NCBI GenBank assembly: GCA_002221725.1
Contig: NJFT01000057.1
Span: 62,001-126,000 of the forward strand
From: Scedosporium boydii
Lineage: Eukaryota > Ascomycota > Sordariomycetes > Microascales > Microascaceae
DNA length: 64,000 nucleotides
Reading direction: 5' to 3'
Numbering within the stretch: position 1 is the first letter of the stretch; the number at the start of each line of letters is the position of its first letter. The notes under the pieces are model-generated. The model made no database searches, was not told the origin of the DNA, and saw only the letters and a program-made list of their open reading frames with translations. The translations under genes were made by a program, and so were the position numbers. This document shows, piece by piece, positions 10,609-24,087 of the stretch.

Positions 10609-13600
10609 TCACCTAGTCTGGCCATCATCGTCCTCTTCCACGTCAATCAGTTCTCCGCCTTGCCACGCCTTCTTGGCCGCCTTCAGAAGAAGGTCGTACT
10701 CCCCACTCGTCTCGCACATGGCCTTGAACGATCCCTTCTCCTTCTGCAGGAGCTCGTAAGGATGGGCGTATTCCACGACCTCACCCTTGTCGAGCACCAG
10801 AACCATGTCGTAATCCACAATGGTCTGCAGACGATGAGCAATGGTGACGATGGTGCTCGTGAGCTCTCGGATCGTCTTCTGGATTTTCGAGTCCGTGGCG
10901 TAGTCGATGGACGCTGTAGCCTCGTCCATCACAAGCACGTTGGGATGCCGGAGCATGGCGCGGGCGAGGCAGAGCAGCTGGCGCTGACCCTGCGAGAGGT
11001 TGTTTCCAGACTCGGTAACCTGTGAGGAGAGGTCGAGGAAGATGTTCTTGTTTGTGGCAAGCGTAGGCGTGGTGGCTCCGCTGACGGCCGTCTTGTTGGC
11101 CGTTCCATTCGCACTCGCCGCCTCGTCATCATCGTCGTCGTTGGGAGCGATAATCGTCGGCGTATCGGGGAGTAGGAGGCTACTCCTGGGAGCAGGAGTA
11201 GTGGGCGGGGAATCTGACCCAATCAAGTGGACTCGGCGAAGAGCGTCAAAGATCTCCTCATCCGTGAAGGCGTGGAAGGGGTCGAGGTTGCTGCGGAGGG
11301 TGCCCATAAAGAGCGTGGGATCCTGCGGCACAATAGTGATCGCTTGACGGAGGTCTTGGAGACCGATGCGACCGATGTCCACACCGTCGATCACAATTCT
11401 GCCGGTCTCGGCCTCGAGCGCACGGAAGATGGCAAGTGCAAGCGAACTCTTTCCGGCACCGGTTCGTCCGACAATGCCTACCTTCTGACGGGGCTTAATC
11501 TTGAACGATACATTGCGCAACACGGGGTCGAGTTCCTCTCGATACCTCGTGGTGTAGTTGATGAACTCAACGGAGCCCTCGCTCGGCCAGCCCTTGGGGG
11601 GTCGGTTGTCTTCGACAATGGCATCCGCCTCCTGCTCAACCTCGAGGTATTCCTTGATACGCTCGACTGAGTTCATGTTCTGTTCGTTCATGGCGTAGAG
11701 ACGGACGAGCCACAGGATGTTCTCGGTAAAGGAAATGGCGTAACTCAAGGAGATACCTGCCGCACCGGGATCGATTTTACCGAGGCTGAGAATCACAAAG
11801 ACACCGGCAAAGAACGAGACGAGGTCGCCGAGCATATCGCACCTGAACGCCAGCCATCTGTTACAGGCCCAGAGGTAGATGAATGGACGGGACTGCGTGT
11901 TGATCTTGGCAAGATTCTCCCTGATGAATCGTCGCTCTTCCCCGTAGGCACGGATGGTCGTCATACCGGACAAGGTCTCGCCGAATTGCTGGAACAATGG
12001 GCTTCGCTGCACCGATTCTAGACGCTTGAGGTCGCGAGAGGTATTGAGGTATAGAGCTCCTACGAACCAGAATGCGAGGGTGATGAAGACACCGGCGATA
12101 AGGAAGAGAGGGGTAATCACGGAAATGACGATAATGGTAATAATAATACCTAGGGCGCAAGACAAAACGCTGATAGCGATGGGAGCGATCTCCTGATCGA
12201 CGGCCTCAAGGTCCTTGCTGAATCGGTTCATGAGCTGGCCCAAAGGCGTGACATCGAAAAACTTGAACTTGGCCTTAGAGACCGAATTCATCAGATCGGT
12301 ATGGATCTTGCGCGAAGCCGTGAGAGAACCGTAGAAGATCCAAACGTCTCGGATGAAAGCGGCTACCGCACCAGCAATGCCAATTAGGGCGAGAACGGTG
12401 ATGTAGTAGACAGCGTCGACTTCGGGAGCGACCATGGAGAGCAGCGTGACGGAGTTGGCCTTCTGGATCCACGAAGAAACGGCAGCGTGGGCAGAGTTGA
12501 TCGACAAAGCGCCCGACGAAGCTTCCTGGGGCTTCAGAGAGAAGGACGACGCATAGAAAGATCCAGATGCATCCTCTCCACCCTCGACATTGTACTGGTT
12601 GCTCCATTCTCTGACCCAGAAGTTGGTGACGACTGCGCTCATCTGCTGGATGCCGAACACGAAGAGCGCGATGACCCAGAACCACCAGGGACCCATGGAG
12701 CGCAAGTAGAGGCTCAGGACCGGCCACTGGACGGATCCCTCGGCCTTCTTCTCGGCCATGGCGTCCTTTTTCTTTTCCTTCTTGTCCTTCTTCTTGTCGG
12801 TATCCGGCTTTATTGCGCTAACTCCTCCGATATTGTCAACCGCAGTCTCGTTACTCTCCTCACCGACGCTAGAAGGTACTCGGGAAGGCATTTGCGACGT
12901 GGTTGGCGAAGAGGAACTAGTCTTCTGAATGTCTTCACCGAGCGCACCGGATTTGATGACGTCGGGGGCAGAACCTTGGATAGTGATACGACCGTTGTCG
13001 AGAACAACGATAAAGTCAGCGGCGGGAGCACAGAGTTGGATGTTGTGGGTAACAAGAACACAAGTACGACCCTTCATTAGAGGACCGGTGATACAATTGC
13101 GGAAGATCCACTTGGCTGTGTGAGAATCAACAGCGCTGAGGCAGTCATCCAGAAGGACGTGCTGGGAGTTAGAATAGAGAGCGCGGGCCAATGAGATGCG
13201 CTGCTTTTGACCACCAGAGAGCGAGATACCCTTCTCACCAACAAGCGTCTGATCGCCCTCATCCAGGATTTCCAGATCGTGCTCAAGAGCGCAGGCAACA
13301 ATGACATCCTTGTACCTCTGCTCGTCGTATGGTGCGGAGAAGAGAATGTTGTCCTTGATGTTGGCGTTGACGAGCCAGGGGGACTGGGCCGCGTACGCAA
13401 TAGTATCTGCAAGTCCGGTCTCGGGGTCGGGCCGCACCTCCTCACGACTCTTGCCTCCAGGACAGAACACGCGGCCGTCCACGAGGGTCATCTCTCCGAG
13501 CAGAGCCATGAGCATCGATGACTTTCCGGCTCCAGTAGGACCGGAGATAAGGTTGAGCTTGCCGATTTCGAACTTCACATCGAGATCGAGGAGCTGGAAG

Positions 13601-16024
13601 GCCTGCGATCCATCATCGTTGACCTCGTTCTTGCCTCCCCAGATGAACGTGGCATCCCTAAAGCCGATAATCTTGTTTCCTTCCTCGTCAACATTATCGG
13701 TGCCGAGCTGCTCGTACTTTTCGGTCTCGGCCTCGGTGAGGAACTCCTCCACACGGTCGAGAGAGACCTTGGTTTCCTGCACGTGGGCAATCATGTCGCC
13801 GAACTGGTCGAGAGGGACTCGGAGAAGCATGAAGAGAGAAATGGCAGTGAAGGCGACGGAAGGGTACAGTGGCTTCTTCTCGATCATGGTGTAGACGAGG
13901 AAAGAAAAGAACGTGATGAGAATGGGAACAGAATTCCAAACCGCCACGGCGCATGCCCACAGCACGTACCTCGAGCGGAGGGCCTTGAGCTCAACGGCAC
14001 GTTTCTCATCGACTATGGTGCTGAAGCGCGACTCCCAAGCGAAAAACTTGATGATTCGAATGTTTTGGAGGACCTCGTTGGTAATGTTCATGCGCTTGTC
14101 GGTGGCGCTGAGAATCTTCTTGGAGGTCGTGGCGAAGCCGCGGGCGAAGAGGTAATTGACGGGGAGGAGAATAACCATGACAATAAGACCGGGGATGGAA
14201 CTCAAGCCCATGACTTGCCAGAGAAGCACTACGGCCAAAATGAGCTGGACAGGCGCCATGGCGCAGAGGAAATGGAGATAGGCGGTAATATCGGCAATCT
14301 TGAAGCTGTCCACGGACATGAGGTTGATGATTGTACCGAGGTTAGCCTGCTCATCGGATGAATCCTTCTCATCATTCTTATCGTCTCTACTTTCAGCTGA
14401 TGCGCTGCCGTTGGCTGTGTTGCTGTCCTTCTTCTTTTTCAGACCCAACGCACGCTTTGCCTTGGCAATGACGCCGTTGTCCTCGTCGGCCGAGTCGTCG
14501 GCCTTCTTCTGTTTCTTTTCCTCTCCCAGAACGGAGTGTTTGGTAGTTGCTGCCTTGCGACGAAGAGCCTTGGCATAAATTTCTCCGACAATGATGGCGC
14601 GAATGCGGATGCAAATCTTGCGGCCAACCCAGAGAGCGACGCCATCGGCAATGGATCGCACAACATCGATCAGGGGCAGGAGAATGACGTATAGCCAGAG
14701 GACATTGATGGGGGCGATGTCAGGGTTCTCGACATACTGAAGGATGGCCTTGAGAAGTAGTGTCGGAGCGAAAGTGAGCGCACCGGAAATGGCGGCCATG
14801 AACGACTGGTATACGAGGGGGCCCTTGAAGTATTTGAGAAGATGGACAGCGAGCGAGCCGGTCCTCTTCATAGTGCGGTAATCGGCAAGAACAGAGGCGG
14901 CCTTGTCCTTGGGAAGAAGATTCCAAACCATTGACATTTCGGTAGTGTTCTTGAAACCGTTCCAGATAATCGGGTCAACCCAAGTAAAGGTGGCGAGGGA
15001 GAACAGCGAGGCGAGAGGCTCTCGCGAGGGTTCAATTCCGTTCTCCCATTCTAAAAGGACAGTCTTGTTACCCTTGCGAGTGGTGATGGTCATGAAAAAG
15101 AGAAGTGAGGTGAGGCCAAATTCGATAAAGGTGAGGATCTGGGACAGTCGCGAAGCCGGGTGGATGAAAGCGGATCGAAAGAAGACGATTGACAAGAGCC
15201 ATTGGATGGAATAGATGGTTGCGGTATGGTTCCATAGCCTGGGAACACGCCACTTGGTGTTTCCAAGGAAAAGGCGCAAGCTTGCGAGGATGAGAACATA
15301 GAGCCACAAGACGATGCCAGCGATGGAACCGATACGAGTATCCGCACCAGCTGCACCCGAGAGAAGAAAGACGGAATTAATGGCAATGAGACCGGCGATG
15401 GCGAGGACCTCGATTACGACAGACACGCGCTCGGCAGGTGGGATATCGGCCTGGACGATGGAGCCCTTTGTAGTGGTCTTGACGAGGGCCAGGCGGCCCC
15501 CGTTGATCTCAAGGTCATCATCATCATCTTCCTCTTCAGAACCAACATCCTCGTCCGGAGGAAGCGCAGTATGCTCCTCAGCAGTATTCGGGTGGGTCTC
15601 GGCTAGGGACTGGTATCCGTCGCTTCGTCTCGATTTGAGGGCTCGTCGAATATTGTGGGAGAATATCTGGAAAAGAGATAAGGCTACTACGATCAAGGGT
15701 ATTAGAACTTTTAGGTAGCTATTGATAAATGTTAGCACAATGCCTCCTGCCGGCAGAAAACGAGACGAGAGGAAGCTCAGTGGACGAATGCAGGGATTGT
15801 TTGCTGAGGGCAAACAAACAGCACTCCCCCACATCGCCAGCAGCCGACATCCGAGCTCAGGGCGGAGTGACAATGACGTGGAGAACGGCGACTGGAGACT
15901 CGAGACGGGAGAATGGACACCACTGGCGCGGGAACTCGGAAGCTACTCACTGATTCTTGAAGCACGGCGTCAAGTCATCAATGCGCCATATCGGCCATTG
16001 ACATTGCGCATAATTGCCCGTCAT
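10609..16024 (-). CDS. ABCC-type multidrug/bile-acid ABC transporter (Ybt1/Vmr1-like)
   Basis: Full-size ABCC exporter of 1727 residues, expected in the vacuolar or plasma membrane, moving organic anions or conjugates by ATP hydrolysis. Exons are 15951-16024 and 10609-15718. The 232-nt intron has GTGAGT, GCTAAC and TAG, and joins a first exon ending Asp-Asp-Leu-Thr-Pro-Cys-Phe-Lys-Asn to Tyr-Leu-Lys-Val; this DDLTPC start is typical of the family. Order: N-terminal TMD0, TMD1 with a charged Lys/Asp-rich insert at about 425-490, NBD1 (Walker A GPTGAGKSS near 755, signature LSGGQ near 856), Lys-rich linker, TMD2, NBD2 (GRTGAGKSS near 1445, LSQGQ near 1597). NBD1 has Asp after Walker B (LLDDCLSAVD) where NBD2 has Glu (VMDEATASID), so NBD1 is the usual ABCC degenerate site. 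NBD2 has a low-complexity Asp/Ala/Thr insert before its signature. Confidence 0.92.
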
Positions 16025-16499
16025 GTTTCCAGAGACCACACCACGCACACAGAGGTGGGCGGGTTAAACTTTGCGATGTGGTTCCCTCTACTGTTCTCTT
16101 TATCCTCCTTCGTTCTTCTATTCTGTCGAAGGGATTTTCGGGTTTCTCGATTCGAAGGCCACAAGGGCGGCGCAGACTGGACAACGAAGCGAAAGTCTGG
16201 CCGGTTCGCAGTGCGTGGTGGAAAAGAAAAATAAAAATGATGGAAGAGAATCAATGGGGTGAGGCTAATAAAGGTCTGGTCAATTGGGAAAATTTGGGGC
16301 CGACTAAAAAGACCCCTGCGGTTGCGAATTAGTGACGGGATTCCACGTAAGAGCGAGCGAACCACAGCCAGCACAGTGGTTACTGTGCGTAGCCTTTATG
16401 TGGGGACTGGATTGATATGCGATCAGATCTTGATCTTGATATTATTCGAGGCCAATAACAATATCCACCATAGAAAACCGCCCGATACCGCATACACCT

Positions 16500-16690
16500 C
16501 TTAGGGATGATGAAAATGGGAGACAGGGCAAAAGGAGACGAGAGGGGAAACAAGAAGAAAGACGGGAAGAAGTTGAAGTGGAAAGAAGAATAAGGACAAA
16601 AGAAGAGTAGCGATTTGTAAAGAAAAGGCGGAGAGGGGAGTTGCAATTAGAAGAACGGGGAGGGAAGGAAGTAAAAAAGGCTCTCGGACG
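16500..16690 (-). promoter_or_regulatory. Pyrimidine-rich promoter tract of the ABC transporter gene
   Basis: Long purine-rich stretch on the plus strand (CT-rich on the gene's strand), 0.5-0.65 kb before the start codon. This position is typical of fungal core promoters and transcription starts. Confidence 0.45.
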
Positions 16691-19600
16691 AGAAGCCGGA
16701 GAGCGACAATGGGCTTGGGACTTGGATGACGGATGAACGAGGGTGGGCCACCTTCCTGTTTTACGCGTCGGAGATTTTGGCGGATGATGACATTTGAAGA
16801 CTGGGAATTTCTGGGGGTTGCTCTTTCCTCATTCCTTTGTCTCTTTGTCTCTATCGCAGCACAAGAGGAAGGAGTGTCTGGCGGCTAGCCTGAGCCCGAA
16901 CCGATTCGCCGGGAGGCGAGTCTTGGTATCACTGTCGCGTATTACTCAGTTCGCCGACGATGGGTCTGAAAATAAGACAGTCGTGGAGAACTTGAACTTC
17001 AATGGAGCTCGCTCGCCGTTGCAGCAGTGCTTGACGCAACTCGAGCATTCCTAATTCCTGAGCTATGCGAAGCGTACTTCGTATGTGGGTGTGGTCTGGG
17101 TAAAACCCACTAGCGTGCAGATTTCCGCAGAATCAGATGCTGGAAGCGTGCGGCTAGTGCTTCAAGTGGGGCATGTGGTAATATCATCGATCAAACGAGA
17201 GGAAAACAAGCGAAGGACTTTCGTCCAACGGTTCAAGTGGACAAGACTCTGGACATCGAGAGGTGTGTAGTAGTGGAGATAGGAATTGAAGCTCTTGCCG
17301 GGTATGTACATCGATTGATCAATTGATACATGAGGCACGTACACCATTGCACTCCGCTACTTCCTCCATTTGGGGTACATCTGATCGTCTGGCAGGGAAG
17401 CTCCGGTGGAGGCAGCTTGGGTGGAGGCGAGTGGAGGAGAAGTGGGGAATACGAGTACGCTACAAACGTACATATGAAGTACACTACACGACGGAGGAAG
17501 ACGTGAGCACGCCAGCATTATCCTGCGTCCTTGTACTCACGCAAGTCAGTACACTCCTTCATACGAAGTACACTCTGCCTAGCTATCCTCGATATTAGTG
17601 TAGCGCAATTGCACACTAATATCGAATATGGAGGTACAATTTGTAAACCGAGACCCGCACAATACTGAGTACTTTTGCTTTTGCTCATCCGAATCGAGTC
17701 CACCAGGCCTACAATAGTCCCAAACCAAGAAATGTAGTGCACGGCTTTGTTTCCGAAGCATCGATACTGTCATAATGGACAGGTACGCATATCAAATAAA
17801 CTTATTCCCCTTCCAGTGTTGTCGGCCCCCAGGCATGATGCTCTAGGGCCTATCTTGTATTATTTCCTTCGCAGTTTATTGATGTACTTCGTAGGTATTG
17901 GACCATCTAACACAGCAGAGCCCCGAGATCGGTGGGGAGGGGTAATATCGGCGAATATCAATGGGACGGGAAAGGGTTGCACACCGCACTTCCAACACCC
18001 CCGGTCATCCTTTATCTTTCAAGGATCAAGAAACAGAGCCGGAGCCCTCGACTCGCATCAATTGGCGTATTGCCAACCCGGCAAGGCCAAGCAAGGACCC
18101 CAGAATCATCACAAACTCATTACCATCGCGAAACTCTAGCTCGGACGGTGTGGGTTCTCTAGGTTGCAACGGATAGAGTCTGGCAGGCAGCACAAGAGTT
18201 TTCCCTCTGGTTGAGCAGCGCGAAGACCGAATTCCAGCTTCCGCACTGACCAACGGATTGCCGGGATCACGAGCCCGCAGCCCCGCTTCCAAGGTGAGAG
18301 CCCCCAGAGAATACAGGACAGTGGCACCTCTCTTGACCGAGCTCTGACCTTGGTCGCTCCAGTCCTGCAATTTTGAAGAGGTCAAGGTCAACAAAGGCAA
18401 AGGTGGAGCAGACAGATCGGTAGTCGTTGAATTTAGCGGTCTGGGGGTCCGGGAAGCCGGGAAGTCATGTTTCTTGGGGGTTTCATAGGTGTTAAGGTAA
18501 AAGTGATGGATATCAATTCAAATTGAAACAAGAATAGGTGCTGTGCAGCTTGCATAAGAAGTGAAGGAATTGACGATAGCGCCAGTTTTGAGAACCTCTG
18601 CTCATTGCATTCATTGTCTTGCTCGACGAGGTCCGTCCCATCAAGGTACCTGAGATCAGTACTTCGTTGTGTACAACTAATTGTATCATCTCGTGCCCCG
18701 CTCTTCCCCGTTCACCTGCATTGCACTTCATTGATCCTGCATCGCTTCGCTACGGTCCACTGCAATTGTCCAACTTCCACTTGACCTAAATCCCAAGCTC
18801 TGCTGGGATCGATGATCGATCCACAACTCTCAACTGGCAAGCTGATGGCCGAAATCTCACCACTAAGCTCTTAGCGTCCCGATCTCCACGTACACTACGA
18901 AGGTAGTCTCTTCCGCCATTAGCGCTTTGAGGCTCCTGGGGTTCCAATCAGCATGATGACTGCAGGGTCGTGCTAATCACATGCGGATAGTATATCCGCA
19001 GCCAACGGCAGCACAGCATGGCTGCAGGCGCCTACTGCATTAGGTATTTTCACTTTCTCATATCCCTGCTTGACACAGCAACTTCTGTCCTGTCCGTGAA
19101 TTGAGCCTGCAGCATCCGCCCAAGGGTCTCACACTCGGCACTCTGCCTTCGCGACAGGCACCTGCGGGAGCAAATAGTCCATCTCGTGGGTCTGATATTG
19201 CATTGATGTCTGGAGCAGGGTGGATTGGTTGGCATTCAATTCTGTATTATCGCTCTTATAGGATCCCCCACCCCACCACGTTTTGACAAGGGGGATTAGA
19301 TGCTCCGAAGAACGGCATCTCAGAAGCACGAACAAATTTGATATCCTTATGACGAGGTCTCACCCCTCAGCTAGACTTCGGTCGGCAGGCACGCTGCGAG
19401 GCGAAGACTTAATGAAGATAAATGAGCGCGCGGGATCCGGACCATGACACTAAGGATAAGATACCGAGTAGCCAGGCACCATCGAGGGGTCATAGCACTA
19501 AGACCCGTGATGTCTACTTCAACGTTGGTCTCTGAGCCTTGAGTTCGTGGCTCTCGCTGAGCTAGAGGTTATTCTTCTTCGGGCATAGACCGGCCGGAGT

Positions 19601-22399
19601 TACCCTCTAGTTGCGGAGGTTTACAAAGCCGTCTGAGACATCAATCCACGGAACAGGATGAGGCTATTGCTCACTTGGATCGCGCATGCCGTATGGAAAA
19701 GAGAATGTCGGCCTGGAATCTCCGGCGAGTGATTCAACCGCCATTCAGCAACCTTGGAATCTCTCGATTTCACATCCCGATTCGAAATTTCACTGACCAA
19801 ACAAAAACCTCGACCGGGATTGGTCCTTGGGTGTAAGCGGGGTCCAGGGAGGGAACGGTGATGGCGCGGATCACGGCTTTTCCACATGTCTCACCGCCTG
19901 CGACTCTGCTTCATCTGCAGGTGCCCTCACGACACCACATGGAGTATGTTTGCATTACTTGCATCCACGTTCCTACTAGGAGTTGAAAATGGCGGAAATG
20001 TCCGTTGAATGCGTTAGAATTGGTCGGCTGACGGGCTCCATTCCAATGGTGCCTGTAATTCCCGTCTTGCAGGGCACAAGTAACGCCTCTCTATCTACAC
20101 AAGGGCGTCGTTTGAGGAAAGGAGCGCGGGAATGGAAACTCTCGGATTGGGTCATGACGATTCAACCACCGAAATGGGCATTTAATCAAGAACATTGAAT
20201 CTTATCCTCTCCTCCAACTCAAGATTTACCTTCTCCATCCCCCATTCTCGGTCCTCGCAACGAGTGTGGAACCCCTTCTCCAGTTCTCTCTACAATTAGG
20301 ATCGACGCTTGTGGGAAACACGAAACAAAGAAGGAATATCCCAACCCTCTATCAACACCCACCATGGCCTGGGCCCGAGGAATGCGAACCTAGCTCATGC
20401 AAGAGCAAGCACATTCGTTATTTGTGATCTGTCAAAAAAATCACACAATATATCAGGTGCAAATCCTTTCATTGGCCTTGCATACAGCCTCAAATGTGAA
20501 CCTGCAATCCGAATATGAAGTCTAAGAAAGGGTTTGAAGCAAAACAAGAAATAAAAATATGTATTAGAAAACCTGCATCTTCCGTCGTCTTTGCCTTGCT
20601 GCCCTCGTGGCTGCCTGATATGCCCCTCCACCTCCCCGCGATCCCCTGTCAGTTCGATATTGTAGAGGTCGCATCCAGATAACACTCCCAGTCGAAGATT
20701 ACCCCACGATCGAGGATAACTCTTCTCCTCATCGCACTTCGTATGTCTTGTCCTCCTCACCTTGGCTCGCAACACATAATCACATTGTGCCATTTCTCTT
20801 GCTAGCACCTCTTGTGGGGACTACCCGTCGTTTCGTGCTCGCCCAGTAACAAGACTTGTAAATAATATTCGGGCAATGGTTATACACCTCCCCTGCTCTG
20901 CATATCCGAATCCCCTTGGGTAGCATCACAGCTCTGCGCACACATCCAAGCCCCAGATCCAACCTTGTTCTTTATTTCTGTTTGCTCGTTTTTTTTTTTT
21001 TTCTCTTCTGTATTCGAAACGTCCTCGGCAACCTTCTTCCAGCCAAGCCCGCTTCCTCCCAAAGTACCGTAAGCCATGCATACACCGTCCGATATACCAC
21101 ACCACACATCATTTGATACACACCCACTTATACGGGAGTCCTCAAGCCAGAACAAGAAGGCAGTCTTGCCCGTATAATCACCACAAAGTACGAAGCGCGG
21201 AAGAAAAAAACCGGCCGGACTGAGTCACACGGGCACCTTTTTCCTCGCCGCGTCGCCCCCACAACTCGTGTGCCAAAAAAGGACCCTTTCTCCGCGCCCT
21301 TTCGGCAAAAGTCATTTGGTCCGCCGTTCCTCCCACTGAAGGATCGTATACCGTTCTTTTCCGCCCAACTTTTTTTTCCTTGATTTTCTCAACCAACCTC
21401 GTCCGAAGAAAGGATGTCGTTACCAATTGACCAATCAAGACTTATGCATTCAGGCTTAGGGTGCGTTTCTGGCCCCTCATGGCTTGTGACGGGTGGCGGG
21501 ACGGGGATCCCTACCCTTGTAACCCTTTGACAAGTCGACTTTGCTCCTTTGCAGTGAAACCCATGGATTCTTGACACATTGAACAAGGGATGGAAAGAAA
21601 CACAGACCTCTGGGATGCAGGAGAACCCTGCCCATGACTGTTCTCTTTATTTCCTTTGATATTTTACGCGCCCCGACTCTGAGGGGCCGATACTCGGACC
21701 AAGGGCACCTGTTGGTTTCGTTCTTTCCTTCCTTCCTTCTTCCCATGGAACTTGAAGCACTTGAAGAGAAACCCCTCCCGTTGTCCTCGCGACGAAGTCT
21801 CGGGTGTATAATCCTATCATGGATGGGGAGCGGGATAAAATCCAGTGTTCGAGACACTGGGATTAGACTTCCAACACCAGTTCCTTTTTTGTCCTTCTTT
21901 TTTTCCCCTTCCTCCTTCTCCTAGGTAGGAGAGGGTGGAAGCTAACTCTAGAGACTTTGCATCCTGTCATGTCTGTCCTATCCAGGTTGGGCTCCCAACT
22001 CCCGTTCCCTTCTCTTCAACCCTACAAAGTTCGTGCCTGAGCGAGGCGGAAACAACTCATTGACAAAACCGAAATGTATGAATTTGATCCTTTTTTCAAG
22101 TTCTCATACGAGCTCTACGCCCTAAGATAATACACAAGGATTTCCCAATCCATGCCAAGCTCCCCGCCATTCTAACCCCAACATGGAAAACAAAGAAAGT
22201 CCCAGAATGTTTTTTGTTTCTTTCGTTAGAAGAGAGAGAAAAACGCAAGCCTTAGTCCACTTTATTACATTGCTTTTTCCCCGAGCGAAAAGAGATACAG
22301 GGGCTCGTAGTGCAAGCACGAGCTGTCGTGTGGTGGAGGGATAGGAGAGGAGGGAATAAAACAAAGACAAAATCAGAGCACGGAGTCTCCGAGTCTTAT
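16691..22399. other. Gene-free region, 5.7 kb
   Basis: No coding region I can support on either strand. It contains TACTTCGTA-type words at 17075, 17572 (reverse) and 17885, the palindrome ATCAATTGAT at 17318, and a T14 run at 20989-21002. The last few hundred bases should include the sec61 3' end. Confidence 0.5.
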
Positions 22400-24087
22400 T
22401 TAACCCATAATCATTCCCTTCATGCCGGCGAGGTCGCCTTCCTTCGCGGCCATTTCGAAGTAACCGTAGATGATACTAAATGACGAATCGTGTTAGCTAA
22501 ATGTGACGTCCACGTTGTGATTAATTGAGAGGGAATGTGTCATGAACTTACGTCACAGCGAGAAGGGTACCAGTGCCAGAGCCGAGAGCTCCCATGAGGT
22601 CGCTGGCAACCGAGAGAGCACCAATGCAGGCACCACCGAAGGCGGCCGCGGTGGGGATGATGCGCTTGAGCTCCTTGTACATGGACTGGTCACGGTGACC
22701 GGCCATGACGAGACCCTGGTCCTTGAGCTGCTTGGCGACGTCGCGGGGGCTGGAGCCGGAAACCTCAATCCAGGTCTTGGAGAAGATTGCGCAAGCAGTG
22801 AGCATGTAGCCGATATAGACGACGGTGTGGATGGGGTCGAGGAGGGCATCCTTGAAGTTGAGGGGAGGCGACATGTAATAGACGAGACCCGAGACGGCCT
22901 GGAGCTGGGAGGAGCCATCCTTGGTCTCCCAGACACCGAAGAGGCGGACGAGGAGGTTCTCGGAGAAGCGCGAGTACAGCATCTGGCTGATGAGGAAGAC
23001 GTTGGACGAGAGAGCCGACTGCAACATGATGGGCATGTTGGAGGTGTAGAAGAGGCGGACGGGGTACGAGCCACGAGCACCACGCTGGCGCGAAGACTTA
23101 ACGGGGATCTCGACGCGGAAGCCCTGGAGGTAGATGACGGCGGCGAAGACGACAAGAGTGGCAAGGAGGTTCATGATGTTGGGGAGGTTCTGTCGGTAGA
23201 AGGCCTCCTGGAGAGCTCGCTGCTTGTTGGGCCAGGTCATGAGGAGATGGAAGAGGGCAATGATGGCACCCTCGAACTCGGGACCACGACCAGTGTTGAT
23301 GGTGGTGGGGGAGAAGGCCTTCCAGACGATGGACTCGCAGATGTTGGTGGCAATGAAGAGCGAAATACCGCTTCCAAGACCATAACCCTTCTGGAGAAGC
23401 TCGTCGAGGAGAATGACGATCATGCCGGCAACGAAGAGCTGGAGGATGAGGAGGAAGACAATACCGGCGCCGAGGTCGGAAGGAGTTCCGTAGAGACCGC
23501 TGAAGACGTAGACAGTGGCAGTGCCAGCGGAAAGGATGAAGGCGAAGAGCTTCTGGGCGGTCTGGTAGAGCTCGCGGTCGGACTTGAGGTCAAGGTTGAC
23601 GTCGATCATGTGGGTGCCGGCAAGGAGCTGGAAGACCATGCCAGACGAGATGATGGGGGTGATACCCAGTTCCATCAACGTACCGCGATTACTAGCCATC
23701 ACCATTCGCAGCCAGTATAGGGGATCGGAGTTGTCCGATGACACGATACCGTACAGGGGCATCTGGCTCATCACCAAGAAGATGAGGAGGGTCAGAGCCG
23801 TCCACATTAGCTTCTGGTTAAAGGGAATCTTGGTTTCCGGCTGCTGAACCTCAGGGAGGAACGGCACGAACGGCTTGACCAGGTCGAGGAACCGTACTAC
23901 ATGGAGGGAAGAGGCACGCGACGATTAGCTCTCATTTTCTCGGCCATTGGAGCAATTCACGCGGAAAAGAAGCTTCAAGAACGCGATATCGATGCATATG
24001 ACGCGCGATTCAATGGCCACGCGAGGTGAATAGAGGATGGCGATGGCGATTCAAGGGGAGTAGAATGCGCAACTTACAGGAACTCAT
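22400..24087 (-). CDS. sec61: Sec61 translocon alpha subunit
   Basis: Pore subunit of the ER protein-conducting channel. Three exons, 24078-24087, 22552-23896 and 22400-22475, encode 476 residues. The first exon is only 10 nt (ATG plus seven bases); its join restores Phe-Leu-Asp-Leu-Val-Lys-Pro-Phe, the expected N-terminus. The introns are 181 nt and 76 nt; the second has GTAAGT, TAGCTAAC and TAG. Family marks: [12 protein letters not shown] before TM1, [19 protein letters not shown] around the plug and TM2, [19 protein letters not shown], the cytosolic [20 protein letters not shown] loop, and a C-terminus ending Gly-Met-Ile-Met-Gly. Ten membrane segments are expected for SecY/Sec61 proteins. 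Length is standard. Confidence 0.97.

Noticed and set aside
22542..23720. 392-codon plus-strand frame
   Set aside because: It is the antisense shadow of the sec61 coding exon.
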